This document shows, piece after piece, positions 8,611 to 16,813 of a stretch of 64,000 nt of DNA. A program made the translations under genes and the position numbers. The stretch is from JAFAYN01 sp036389055. GTDB lineage: Bacteria; Gemmatimonadota; Gemmatimonadetes; Longimicrobiales; Longimicrobiaceae. The notes under the pieces were generated by a model. The model had not been told where the DNA came from, did no database searches, and saw only the letters and a program-made list of their open reading frames with translations. Position 1 is the stretch's first letter; every line of letters starts with the position of its first letter. The stretch lies in the NCBI GenBank assembly GCA_036389055.1, contig DASVQR010000025.1, positions 6,630 to 70,629 of the forward strand, read 5' to 3'.

Positions 8611-10296
8611 ATGTCCGACCGGGTCATCGCCCGCGCCGACCTTTCCGCCATCGAGCGCTCCCTTTCCGGCATCCACAACGGCCTCGGCGTCCTCGCCAAC
8701 GACCAGGAAAGGATGGAAGCGGAGATCCGCGCCCTGCGCGAGGACTTCGCGGCCTTCATCCAGGAGGACGCGCGCCAGAAGCAGCTCCAGCTCGCCGAGA
8801 CCCGGCTGGTCAAGGTGCGGCAGGAGCTGGAGGAGAGGTTCGGCTTCCACGCCGAGGTGCGCCGCCGCGCCACCGGGATCCTCCAGGCGCTGGACGCCGG
8901 CATGGTGAGCCACCAGTCGGTCCAGGACGCCACCGAGGAGATGATGATCTCGGTGCCCGGCTACTGGCTGGCCCCGGCGCTGGTGGCGCTCGCCGCGTGG
9001 ATCCGCGACGACCGGCCGCTGGCCGAGAAGGCGCTGTCGGAGGCGCTCCGCCGCGACGACTACAAGACGTCGCTGTACTTCGCCCTGGTGCTTCGGCGCT
9101 ACGACCGTCGGGGGGCGGCGGCGCAGTGGCTGGCCCGCTTCTACGCCCACCAGGACCCCACCGCGCTGGACCGCGAGTTCGTGGTGCTCCTGGACGCGGT
9201 GGCCGGGGGAATCTTCGGCCCGGAGGCGCGCGCCCTCACCAGCCGTCACACCGGCGAGTGGCTGCGGGACCTGTCGCAGAAGCCGGGGTTCGTGGAGGAG
9301 CAGGAGAAGCGCTGGGCCAGGGGGATCGAGGCGCTCACTCCCACCACCCTCGCCACCGCCTACCCCACGCTGGAAAAGTACTCGCCCGACTGGGGGTCCT
9401 TCCGCGCCAGCCTGCTGGCGGCGTACCTGCACGGCCGGGTCGGGGCGTACTTCGACGGCATCTTCGCCGGCGAGCTCACCCCCTCGCCGCGTCTGGCCGA
9501 GGAGGTGGACCAGCTCCTCGCCCGGCTGGTGACCGAATACGACGACGCCGAGCTCCCCCTGCGCATGAAGGAGCGCGAGCTGGACCTGATCGTGGAGGAG
9601 AACGGGCAGGTGCACGCCGCCGAGAAGCGCGCCAGCGCCGAAAAGGAGGCGTTCGGGGAAAAGTCCGACTTCACCGCCCTGCTCACCAGCGCCGCGCTCC
9701 ACCCGGAGGTGTCCAAGGCCGGCAGGGCGACGCAGCGCTACGCCGTGGCGCTCTCCAGGGACTGGGTGGTGGCCGCGTACGACCAGGTGACGGCGCGCGG
9801 CCGCTCCGCGGTCCCCGCCCAGCTCGTGCTGGAGGTGGAGGGGTGGCGCGGCACGCTGCGCGACGGGAGCGAGGAGGACGTGCTGATCCGCGAGATGACG
9901 GCGTCGTTCGCCGAGCGCGAGGAGGCCGAGATCAGGGCGGCCGACAACACCAGCGTTCCCAAGGTGCTGATCGCGCTGGGCGCGTTCCTTACGCTGTACA
10001 GCGCCTTCACCGGCTTCGGCGCCCTGTCGCTGGTGGTGGGCCTCGCGCTGATCGTGATCGGCGCCCTGCAGATCCGGAGCCGCGGACCGGCCAAGCAGCG
10101 GATCCGCGACCGGTGGACCTCGCTGCGAAGCGACGGCGAGCGGATCATCCGGGCGGCCGCGGCCGAGACGGTGGATGCCCGCGCCGAGCTGCAGCGCGAG
10201 GACGCGCGCGCCGAGGAGACGCGGGCGTCGCTCCTGTCCATCTCCCCCGACCAGTACACCCTGACGCGCGACTCCGAGCGCGCCGTGATCGCCTGA
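8611..10296 (+). CDS. Large helical protein with C-terminal membrane hairpin, Ycf46 operon
   Basis: 561 residues. Residues 1-95 or so are coiled-coil (long heptad-like run of Glu, Arg and Leu). The middle is mostly alpha-helical, with a repeat-like segment around 120-200. Two adjacent hydrophobic helices near residues 447-485 form a membrane hairpin, followed by a charged helix and the C-terminus ERAVIA. There is no enzyme motif. It could be a membrane-docked scaffold or substrate adaptor for the AAA+ ATPase encoded at the end of the operon, but that is inference. The ATG has an AGGAG site 8 bp upstream. Confidence 0.75.
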   Translation: MSDRVIARADLSAIERSLSGIHNGLGVLANDQERMEAEIRALREDFAAFIQEDARQKQLQLAETRLVKVRQELEERFGFHAEVRRRATGILQALDAGMVSHQSVQDATEEMMISVPGYWLAPALVALAAWIRDDRPLAEKALSEALRRDDYKTSLYFALVLRRYDRRGAAAQWLARFYAHQDPTALDREFVVLLDAVAGGIFGPEARALTSRHTGEWLRDLSQKPGFVEEQEKRWARGIEALTPTTLATAYPTLEKYSPDWGSFRASLLAAYLHGRVGAYFDGIFAGELTPSPRLAEEVDQLLARLVTEYDDAELPLRMKERELDLIVEENGQVHAAEKRASAEKEAFGEKSDFTALLTSAALHPEVSKAGRATQRYAVALSRDWVVAAYDQVTARGRSAVPAQLVLEVEGWRGTLRDGSEEDVLIREMTASFAEREEAEIRAADNTSVPKVLIALGAFLTLYSAFTGFGALSLVVGLALIVIGALQIRSRGPAKQRIRDRWTSLRSDGERIIRAAAAETVDARAELQREDARAEETRASLLSISPDQYTLTRDSERAVIA

Positions 10297-10316
10297 CCCC
10301 GGAACGAGGCCCCATC

Positions 10317-10484
10317 GTGCCCACTCCCCTGAGCGCCGGCGCCCCCGGCGAGCCCCAGCCCCCCGAGGCGCCCCGCCAGCCCGCCCTGCAGGTGAAGGTG
10401 CAGCGCGAGATGGCGACCACCCTCCCCGCCTGGGACCTGGTTCCCCCCGCCCAGCTCCTCGCGTTCCGCCGCCGCGGGGCGTGA
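10317..10484 (+). CDS. Small proline-rich peptide, Ycf46 operon
   Basis: 55 residues from a GTG preceded by GAGG. The N-terminal third is Pro/Gly/Ala-rich. The C-terminal half carries TLPAWDLVPPAQLLAFRRR, which looks like a short linear binding motif with aromatic and basic anchors. Its last four bases (GTGA) overlap the GTG start of the next gene, which strongly supports translation. Peptides of this sort next to an ATPase may act as adaptors; no function is known. Confidence 0.6.
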   Translation: MPTPLSAGAPGEPQPPEAPRQPALQVKVQREMATTLPAWDLVPPAQLLAFRRRGA

Positions 10485-11017
10485 GCGCGCCCCCGCGGCT
10501 GTACGCGGAGTGGGCGGCGGCGCTGGAGCGCTTCGCGGCGGGGGACGACGACGTCCTGGCCGCCATGGAGGCCGGGACGCTGGAATGGACCGCGGGCGCC
10601 GCCGAGCGCTTCACGCGGCGGCTCCACGACGCCTTCTTCGCCCGGGTCAAGGACGCGGAGCGCCGTCTCCAGCGCGACCTGGACCACGCCCGCGGCGACG
10701 AGGCGCTCCTGGCCCGCGCCCTGGTCGCGGTGCGCCACGCCCTCGCCCCGCTGGCCCGGCTGGCGCGCCTCCCCACTCTCCCGGAGGCGCCGCGTGCCCA
10801 CCTGGAGGGCGAGCTGAAGCGGCTGGTGGACTCCATCAACTCCTCGCTGGAATCCTCCGCCCGCGCCGACCGGCTGCGCGGCGAGCGGCTCCTGGCGACG
10901 GTCCGCGCCAACGCCGTCCGCCTCCCCGCGCCGGCCGACGCCGCGCCCGCCCCGGGCGACGGCCGGGGCGCGAGCGCCGCTCCGCCGCCCGGGGCCCGGC
11001 GGTCCATCATCCTCTGA
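10481..11017 (+). CDS. Uncharacterised helical protein, Ycf46 operon
   Basis: 178 residues, almost entirely predicted helix to about residue 150, then an Ala/Pro/Gly-rich linker and the C-terminus GARRSIIL. It contains RRLHDAFFARVKDAERRLQRD-type amphipathic helices and no membrane segment. The GTG start overlaps the stop of the 55-residue peptide gene by four bases, so translation is probably coupled. The C-terminal tail resembles that of the AAA+ protein downstream (GARRTVLV). Function unknown. Confidence 0.7.
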   Translation: MSAPPRLYAEWAAALERFAAGDDDVLAAMEAGTLEWTAGAAERFTRRLHDAFFARVKDAERRLQRDLDHARGDEALLARALVAVRHALAPLARLARLPTLPEAPRAHLEGELKRLVDSINSSLESSARADRLRGERLLATVRANAVRLPAPADAAPAPGDGRGASAAPPPGARRSIIL

Positions 11018-11074
11018 AAGCCGGTCCGCGGGCGCCCGCCCAAGGACCCCGGCCCCGCACTCCGAAAACGAGCG

Positions 11075-12628
11075 ATGCCCGACGCAGCCCAGACGCGCGA
11101 GACCCTTTCGCGGTTCCTCAAGGCCCGGATCCCCTTCATCTCCATCCGCACCGGCGAGCGGGTGCGGGCGCTGGAGCTTCTCCGCTCCCTCGCCCAGGAG
11201 ATCAACATCCCCGTCTACGTGCACACCCTCACCCAGGGGCTGCGGGACATCACCAGCTCGCGCCAGGTGAGCGAGGACCGCTCGGTGATCGGCGCCCTGG
11301 ACTACGCCGCGCAGCAGATCGCCCAGCGGCAGAACCTCACCTTCGCGCTCACGGACGTGCAGGACATCGAGGACGACACCCCCACGGCAAGGCAGTTCTT
11401 CGACCTGGCCATGCTCGCCGCCGAGCGGGGGGGCGCGCTCGTGGTGATCACCGTCCGGCCGGTGTGGGGGCCCCTCCAGCGCCTGGGGATGTCCATCACC
11501 CTGGACCCGCCCAGCGAGGACGAGATGGTGCAGGTGCTGCGGGAGTCCGTGGAGCCGTACCGGGGGACGATCCCGGTGGAGTGGGGGGAGGGCGAGTTCC
11601 GCGAGGCGGCGTCCATCCTGGCCGGGATCTCGCGCATCGAAGCGGAGAACGTGGTGGCCACCCTGCTCGCCAAGGGGTCCGTCACGCGGGCCGACCTGGG
11701 CGAGCTGATCCACGCCAAGGACCGCGTGTTCAGCGACATCTCCGGGATCGAGCGGGTGCCGGTGAAGCCGGAGGAGCTGTCGGTGGGCGGGCTGTCCGGG
11801 CTGCGTACCTGGCTGGAGCAGGAGCGGCCGCTGCTCACCGCCGACCTGCGCGAGCGGCACCTGCGCCCGCCGCGCGGCGTGCTGCTGGTGGGCGTCCCGG
11901 GGTGCGGAAAGTCGCTTTCGGCGAAGTCCATCGCGGCCACCTGGAACCTCCCGCTGTACCGCCTCGACCTGGCGACCATCCACGGCCAGTACCTGGGGCA
12001 GTCGGAGTCGCGCCTCAAGGACGCCCTCTCCACCGCCGACCACGTGGCGCCGTGCGTCCTGTGGATCGACGAGATCGAGAAGGGCCTGGCCGGCGCCACC
12101 GGCGGCGGCGACGGGGGCACCTCCACCCGGCTGGTGGGGCACTTCCTGTTCTGGCTGCAGGAGTCCCGGGCGCGGGTCTTCGTGGTGGCCACGGCCAACG
12201 ACGTCAGCCGGCTCCCGCCGGAGCTGCTGCGCCGGGGGCGCTTCGACGAGCTGTTCTTCGTGGACCTCCCCACGCCCGACGAGCGGCGGGAGATCATCTC
12301 CATCTACGCCCGGCGCAACCTGCGCATCCCCGTTCCGCCCGCGCTCATGGACCAGCTGGTGGAGCTCTCGGACGGGTTCGCCGGGGCGGACATCGAGGCG
12401 GCGGTCCGCGAGCTGGCCAAGGAGGCGATCCGGCGCGGCGACGAGTCGCTGACGGAGGACAGCTTCCGGCGGAGCTTCACCAACGTGGTCCCGCTCAGCA
12501 AGACCAGCCCCGAGCAGATCGAGAACATCCGCGGGTGGGGGCGCGAGCGGGCGGTGCCGGCCTCCGGCCAGCCCATCGGCGGCGCGGCTCCCGCGGACCG
12601 GGGCGCCCGCCGGACCGTGCTGGTGTAG
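11075..12628 (+). CDS. ycf46: Ycf46-like AAA+ ATPase
   Basis: 517 residues. The N-terminal ~220 residues are the Ycf46-type domain, which resembles an inactive P-loop unit (RIPFISIRTGERVRALELL, ALTDVQDIEDD). The C-terminal AAA+ module has Walker A GVPGCGKS (273-280), Walker B VLWIDEIEKG (328-337), sensor 1 VVATAND and arginine-finger region LRRGRFDE, followed by a helical lid. Ycf46 proteins occur in algal plastids and many bacteria; in cyanobacteria one is linked to inorganic-carbon uptake, but elsewhere its role is unknown. It is the last gene of the operon. The C-terminus is GARRTVLV. Confidence 0.88.
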   Translation: MPDAAQTRETLSRFLKARIPFISIRTGERVRALELLRSLAQEINIPVYVHTLTQGLRDITSSRQVSEDRSVIGALDYAAQQIAQRQNLTFALTDVQDIEDDTPTARQFFDLAMLAAERGGALVVITVRPVWGPLQRLGMSITLDPPSEDEMVQVLRESVEPYRGTIPVEWGEGEFREAASILAGISRIEAENVVATLLAKGSVTRADLGELIHAKDRVFSDISGIERVPVKPEELSVGGLSGLRTWLEQERPLLTADLRERHLRPPRGVLLVGVPGCGKSLSAKSIAATWNLPLYRLDLATIHGQYLGQSESRLKDALSTADHVAPCVLWIDEIEKGLAGATGGGDGGTSTRLVGHFLFWLQESRARVFVVATANDVSRLPPELLRRGRFDELFFVDLPTPDERREIISIYARRNLRIPVPPALMDQLVELSDGFAGADIEAAVRELAKEAIRRGDESLTEDSFRRSFTNVVPLSKTSPEQIENIRGWGRERAVPASGQPIGGAAPADRGARRTVLV

Positions 12629-12655
12629 CGGGCGCCCGCCGCGCCGAGCGCAACA

Positions 12656-12684
12656 CAGGGCACCGGCTCCGCGCCGGTGCCCTG
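12656..12684 (+). terminator. Hairpin after the Ycf46 operon
   Basis: A perfect 12-bp stem (12656-12667 with 12673-12684) around a 5-base loop lies 27 bp after the ATPase stop. There is no U-run after it, so it may be a weak terminator or a 3'-end stabiliser. Confidence 0.5.
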
Positions 12685-12743
12685 CGCGCTTCATCCCTCG
12701 CCCGCAGACCGCCGCGGGGGAGGACGCAAGTCCCGAGTTTTGT

Positions 12744-12749
12744 TATATT
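12744..12749 (+). promoter_or_regulatory. Candidate -10 box giving a leaderless ABC-F mRNA
   Basis: TATATT ends 6 bp before the ATG at 12756. A start site seven bases downstream of this hexamer would fall on or beside the A of the ATG. No Shine-Dalgarno sequence is visible before this gene, unlike most genes in the window. No good -35 box is seen 17 bp upstream. Confidence 0.4.
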
Positions 12750-12755
12750 GTCCGG

Positions 12756-14705
12756 ATGATCTCCGTATCCAACCTCTCCAAAGAGTTCGGCGACCGCGTC
12801 CTGTTCGCCGATGCCTCCTTCCAGCTGAACCCGGGCGAGCGCTACGGCATCGTGGGCGCCAACGGGTCCGGCAAGACCACGCTGCTCACCATCCTGTGCG
12901 GCGACTCCCCCGCCAGCGGCGGCACGGTGTCCATCCCCCGGTCGCTGCGGCTGGGCGTGCTGCGCCAGGACCAGTTCCTCTACGAGGACCAGGAGATCCT
13001 GAGCGTGGCGCTGATGGGGAACGCGGAGCTGTGGCAGGCCATGGTCGAGAAGGAGAAGCTGCTCGCCCGGGCCCACGAGCACTTCGACGCGGACCGCTTC
13101 TCCGAGCTGGAGGAGACGGTGCAGCGCCACGACGGCTACACCGCCGAGGCGCGCGCCGCCACCATCCTGGAGGGGCTGGGGATCCCCGCGGAGCAGCACC
13201 ACAAGCCGCTCTCCACACTGTCGGGCGGCTTCAAGCTGCGCGTGCTGCTGGCGCAGGTGCTGGCCGGCGCGCCGGACGTGCTGCTGCTGGACGAGCCCAC
13301 CAACCACCTGGACATCCTTTCCATCCGCTGGCTGGAGAAGTTCCTCCACGACTTCGAGGGGCCGGTGGCGGTGATCTCGCACGACCACCGCTTCCTGGAC
13401 AACGTGGCCACCGGCATCCTGGACGTGGACTACCAGACGGTGACGCTGTACCGGGGCAACTACAGCGAGTTCCTGGTGCAGAAGGTGGAGGACCGGGAGC
13501 GGCGGGAAAAGGAGATCGAGGGGCGGCAGAAGGAGATCGCCCACCACCAGAAGTTCGTGGACAAGTTCAAGGCCAAGGCCAGCAAGGCCCGCCAGGCGCA
13601 GAGCAAGCTGCGCATGATCGAGCGCAAGCAGGAGGACCTGGAGGAGCTCCCCGGCAGCTCGCGGCGCTACCCCAAGTTCCGCTTCGCGCCGCGCCGCGAG
13701 AGCGGCAAGGAGGTGCTGCGGGTGAAAGGGATCCGCAAGTCGTACGGCGAGCGCGAGGTGCTCCCGGGGGTGGACCTCCAGGTCAACCGCGGCGACCGGC
13801 TGGTGATCATGGGCCCCAACGGCATCGGCAAGTCCACGCTGCTCAAGATCGTCATGGGCGACGTCAAAGCCGACGGCGGCGAGGTGCAGTGGGGATACGA
13901 GACGCACCCCGGCTACTTCGCGCAGGACCACCACGAGCAGCTGGGCGACGACGACCGCACGGCGGAGCAGTGGCTGTGGGACTTCTGCCCCGGAAAGGAC
14001 CGCGGCTTCGTGCGCGGGCACTTGGGGATGATGCTGTTCTCGGGCGACGACGGCGAGAAGCGCCTGTCGGCGCTCTCCGGGGGCGAGGCGGCGCGGCTGG
14101 TGTTCAGCCGGCTGGCCCTGGAGCAGCCCAACGTGCTGGTGCTGGACGAGCCCACCAACCACCTGGACCTGGAGAGCATCGAGGCGCTGGTCAACGCGCT
14201 CCAGACGTACGAGGGGACGCTGATCCTGGTGTCGCACGACCGCTGGTTCGTGAGCCAGCTGGCCACGCGCGTGCTGGAGATCGGCCGCGAGGGGATCCGC
14301 GACTACCTGGGCACCTACGAGGAGTACGTGCACGCCTGCGGCGACGACCACCTGGACGCCGACACCGTGGTGCTCAAGGCGCGCCGCGAGGACCGCGGCG
14401 GCAGGAAGGAGTCGGGGAACGGCGGACGGCCCGCGGAGCCCGCTCCCCGCGTCGCCGTCAAGGCGCCCGCCGGGGGGCGCGGCCGCATGGAGAAGCGCCG
14501 CGACGAGATCACCGGCGAGATCGAGACCGCCGAGGCGCGCATCGCCGAGATCGACGGGCTGTTCGCCGGCAAGCGCTTCTTCGAGACCACCCCGCCCGAC
14601 CGGGTCAAGGCGCTCAAGGGCGAGCGCCAGCGCCTGCAGGAAAAGGTGGAGCGCCTGATGGAGGACTGGGAGGGACTGGAGCAGGAGTTGGCGGCGGTCC
14701 GGTAG
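12756..14705 (+). CDS. ABC-F family ATP-binding protein (Uup/YkpA-like)
   Basis: 649 residues with two ABC ATPase domains and no membrane segments. Domain 1 has Walker A GANGSGKT (near 33-40), LSGGFKLRVLLAQVL signature and LLLDEPTNHLD. Domain 2 has GPNGIGKST, LSGGEAARLVFSRL and VLDEPTNHLDLES. Between them is the charged helical linker expected of ABC-F proteins, and the C-terminal ~100 residues form a coiled-coil arm as in Uup/YfmR. ABC-F proteins act on the ribosome E site in translation control or antibiotic protection; which one applies here is not clear. The gene stands alone, bounded by hairpins. Confidence 0.92.
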   Translation: MISVSNLSKEFGDRVLFADASFQLNPGERYGIVGANGSGKTTLLTILCGDSPASGGTVSIPRSLRLGVLRQDQFLYEDQEILSVALMGNAELWQAMVEKEKLLARAHEHFDADRFSELEETVQRHDGYTAEARAATILEGLGIPAEQHHKPLSTLSGGFKLRVLLAQVLAGAPDVLLLDEPTNHLDILSIRWLEKFLHDFEGPVAVISHDHRFLDNVATGILDVDYQTVTLYRGNYSEFLVQKVEDRERREKEIEGRQKEIAHHQKFVDKFKAKASKARQAQSKLRMIERKQEDLEELPGSSRRYPKFRFAPRRESGKEVLRVKGIRKSYGEREVLPGVDLQVNRGDRLVIMGPNGIGKSTLLKIVMGDVKADGGEVQWGYETHPGYFAQDHHEQLGDDDRTAEQWLWDFCPGKDRGFVRGHLGMMLFSGDDGEKRLSALSGGEAARLVFSRLALEQPNVLVLDEPTNHLDLESIEALVNALQTYEGTLILVSHDRWFVSQLATRVLEIGREGIRDYLGTYEEYVHACGDDHLDADTVVLKARREDRGGRKESGNGGRPAEPAPRVAVKAPAGGRGRMEKRRDEITGEIETAEARIAEIDGLFAGKRFFETTPPDRVKALKGERQRLQEKVERLMEDWEGLEQELAAVR

Positions 14706-14733
14706 TCGCCTCTGGTCCGAACGGATACACCAC

Positions 14734-14762
14734 AGGGGGAGCACACGGCGTGTGCTCCCCCT
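14734..14762. terminator. Bidirectional terminator-like hairpin
   Basis: A perfect 13-bp stem (AGGGGGAGCACAC at 14734-14746 and its complement at 14750-14762) with a 3-base loop separates the convergent ABC-F gene and the lipoprotein pseudogene. The GAGCACAC/GTGTGCTC core recurs at 15422 and 16240. Confidence 0.7.
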
Positions 14763-14795
14763 GATGTCGTTCGGGCCTGACTGTCGTCCGCAGCG

Positions 14796-15373
14796 TCAGA
14801 TCACGCCCGTCACGGCACATCCCGCCACCCGGAGCCTGTCGTCCGCGTCGCGCGTGAAGAAGTAGCGGCGGGAATGGAACTCGCCTCCCCTGCACCGCCC
14901 CGCCCCGGTGCTCTCCTCGGCACAGGACCCGCTCCGCAGACTCTCGGAATGACAGGTCCTGACGACCTGCACGTCCACCGAGTGCTTCACCGGAACGCCG
15001 TTGGACGGCTCGACCTCCTCCGAGAGGTCGTTGGGATCGACGTAGAGGACGCGCTCGTACTCCACGACCGGGCCCAGCATGATCCGCGTGCAGTCCAGGC
15101 ACGGCGACGTGCGGGTGCGCCGCTCGTAGTCGAACACACCGTCCACCACGCCGCGCGACGCCAGCTCCCGGAGCAGCCCCGCCGAGTGCTTCCGTGGGAT
15201 GCACCGAACTGCTGGTCGGCTAGGTAGACCTTGTGGGCTCCCGGTTTCAGCTCGGCCCGGATCGAGTCGACGATCTGCGCGTATACGGCCACGGTGTCCA
15301 CGCCCGGCGCGGGGGAGTTGGTAGCCGGGCTCGCCGCCGTGCAGCAGGCGAGCGCCATCGCGATGAAACTCAT
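14796..15373 (-). pseudogene. Frameshifted paralogue of the neighbouring lipoprotein
   Basis: The N-terminal part (from an ATG at 15373: signal MSFIAMALACC, then PGVDTVAVYAQIVDSIRAEL) and the C-terminal part (YERRTRTSPCLDCTRI, VEYERVLYVDPNDLSEEVEP, ending VAGCAVTGVI) are in different frames. Both parts match the intact gene at 15486-16070 almost along its full length. Comparison places the break near 15185-15210, where this copy is shorter by about 10 bases between the FG-type and LLREL segments. A 10-base loss is more likely a real mutation than a base-calling error. The copy is a tandem duplicate, probably non-functional. Confidence 0.75.
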
Positions 15374-15421
15374 CGAATCGTTCTTCTGGTCGAAGGCGGG
15401 ACTGCTGGAGGGGCGGCGGAG

Positions 15422-15453
15422 ATCGATGTGCACACGTCGTGTGCTCCCTCGAT
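15422..15453. repeat. Degenerate copy of the GAGCACAC hairpin
   Basis: An imperfect inverted repeat with a CACAC/GTGTG core and ATCGA/TCGAT ends, lying between the intact lipoprotein gene and its frameshifted copy. It is the weakest of three related hairpins that bracket the two gene copies. Confidence 0.5.
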
Positions 15454-15485
15454 GTACGCTCTGGCGCTGCCGTCGTCCAACCCGG

Positions 15486-16070
15486 TCAGATCACGCGCGC
15501 CACCGCGCAGCCGATCATGCGAAGGGTGCCGCCCGGCTCGCGGGTGAAGTAGTAGCGGCGGGAATGCTCCTCGCCGCCCTTGCAAACCGCCCCCACGGGG
15601 TCCTCGTTACACGATCCGTTTCGCAGGCTTTCCGGGGTGCACACCCTTCCCAGGTTGACGTCCACCCAGTGCTTCACCGGAATCCCCTTGGACGGCTCGA
15701 CCTCCGCGGAAAAGTCGCTCGGGTCCGCGTATAGCACGCGCTCGTACTCCACGATCGGGCTCAGCACGATTCGCGTGCAGTCACCGCAGGGATACCCGGA
15801 GCGGCGCCGCTCGTACAGGTACAGGCTGTCCACGATTCCGCGCGAGACCAGCTCCCGGAGAAGCTCCGGCCGGTGCCGACCGCCGGTGTAGCGGGGAGGC
15901 CGGAAGCGCTCCTCGGCAAGGTAGATCTTGTGGGCTCCCGGTTTCAGCTCGGCCCGGATCGACTCGACGATCTGCGCGTACACGGCCACGGTGTCCACGC
16001 CCGGCGCGGGAGTGTTGGTTCCGGAGCTCGCCGCGGTGCAGCAGGCGAGCGCCATCGCAAGGAGTCCCAT
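15486..16070 (-). CDS. Uncharacterised lipoprotein
   Basis: 194 residues from the ATG at 16070. That start puts a short lipoprotein signal (MGLLAMALAC, next residue C) at the N-terminus, and the same start is kept in the frameshifted copy. The frame stays open upstream to 16175, but that extra stretch is not conserved with the copy. The mature protein has six or so Cys, including a CGDCTRI motif, a VEYERVLYADPSDF segment and a C-terminal SRRYYFTREPGGTLRMIGCA region. The Cys content fits an exported, disulfide-bonded protein. I do not recognise the family. Confidence 0.65.
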   Translation of the reverse strand: MGLLAMALACCTAASSGTNTPAPGVDTVAVYAQIVESIRAELKPGAHKIYLAEERFRPPRYTGGRHRPELLRELVSRGIVDSLYLYERRRSGYPCGDCTRIVLSPIVEYERVLYADPSDFSAEVEPSKGIPVKHWVDVNLGRVCTPESLRNGSCNEDPVGAVCKGGEEHSRRYYFTREPGGTLRMIGCAVARVI

Positions 16071-16239
16071 CGAATCGTTCGGTGCGGGGATGGAGGCGGG
16101 AGACGCGCGAGAGACCGACGGAGAACCTGGGCCGCAACCAGCCTCACTCCGTTGGGGAGCTTTTATTCTAACCACAACTCCCGATTACACGTAGTGCCTC
16201 CGTGCGATCGGCTGCACGTCGTATCTGGCAGGAAGCAAT

Positions 16240-16281
16240 GCGGAGCAGGGGAGCACACGTTCGTGTGCTCCCCCGCTCCGC
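16240..16281 (-). terminator. Long hairpin after the GAF gene
   Basis: A 20-bp stem with a single mismatch (16240-16259 with 16262-16281) and a 2-base loop. It lies 26 bp beyond the stop of the minus-strand GAF gene and before the lipoprotein gene. Its GGGGAGCACACG core is shared with the hairpins at 14734 and 15422. Confidence 0.65.
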
Positions 16282-16306
16282 GTCGTGCTTTCCCTCGGAC
16301 CCGCTC

Positions 16307-16813
16307 TCAGGCGATCCGCCGACGCTCGATGCGGCGCACGGCCTCGGCGGCGAGGCCGCGGAGCACGCCGAGCTCCTCCTCGCTGAAGGTGCGCTGCTCC
16401 AGCCCGACCACGCACAGGTTGCCCAGCACGTGGCCGCGGGACGACACCAGAGGCACCCCGGCGTAGCAGCGCACCCCGTCCAGCGTCACCAGCGGGTTGC
16501 TTCGGTGCTCGGGGTGGGTCTCCGCGTCCTCCACCACGAGCTCGGCGCGGGTGCGCACGGAGGTCGCGCAGAACGACCACTCCACGGGGTGGCCGCGCGT
16601 CTCGGCGAGCCACAGCCCGTCGGGGCCGTGGAAGCCGGCCACGTGCAGCGCCTCGTCCAGCACCACGCTGACCAGCGAGACGGGGAGCCCCAGCCGGGTG
16701 GCCGCCTCCGCCGCGAGGTCCTGGAGGACGGGGTCCACGTCGGGCGAGAGGAGGTCCAGGTCGGCGATCTCCTGGAGGCGGGCCTCGTCGCGGAGCGGAT
16801 CGGGCGTGCTCAT
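16307..16813 (-). CDS. GAF-domain protein
   Basis: 168 residues. After a short N-terminal helix (PDPLRDEARLQEIADLDLL) the rest is one GAF domain. It has LGLPVSLVSVVLDEALHVAG, the WSFCATSV motif, AELVVEDAETHPEHRSNPLV and YAGVPLVSSRGHVLGNLCV. This type, often annotated as a free-standing GAF sensor, may bind a small ligand or haem-like group; no output domain is attached. The ATG overlaps the stop of the preceding 104-residue gene (ATGA) and has a GGGAGG site, so the pair is coupled. Confidence 0.88.
   Translation of the reverse strand: MSTPDPLRDEARLQEIADLDLLSPDVDPVLQDLAAEAATRLGLPVSLVSVVLDEALHVAGFHGPDGLWLAETRGHPVEWSFCATSVRTRAELVVEDAETHPEHRSNPLVTLDGVRCYAGVPLVSSRGHVLGNLCVVGLEQRTFSEEELGVLRGLAAEAVRRIERRRIA

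Noticed and set aside
14987..15433. A 148-residue protein as an independent gene
   Set aside because: Its C-terminal third is out of frame relative to the intact paralogue, so it is the N-terminal part of a frameshifted copy.
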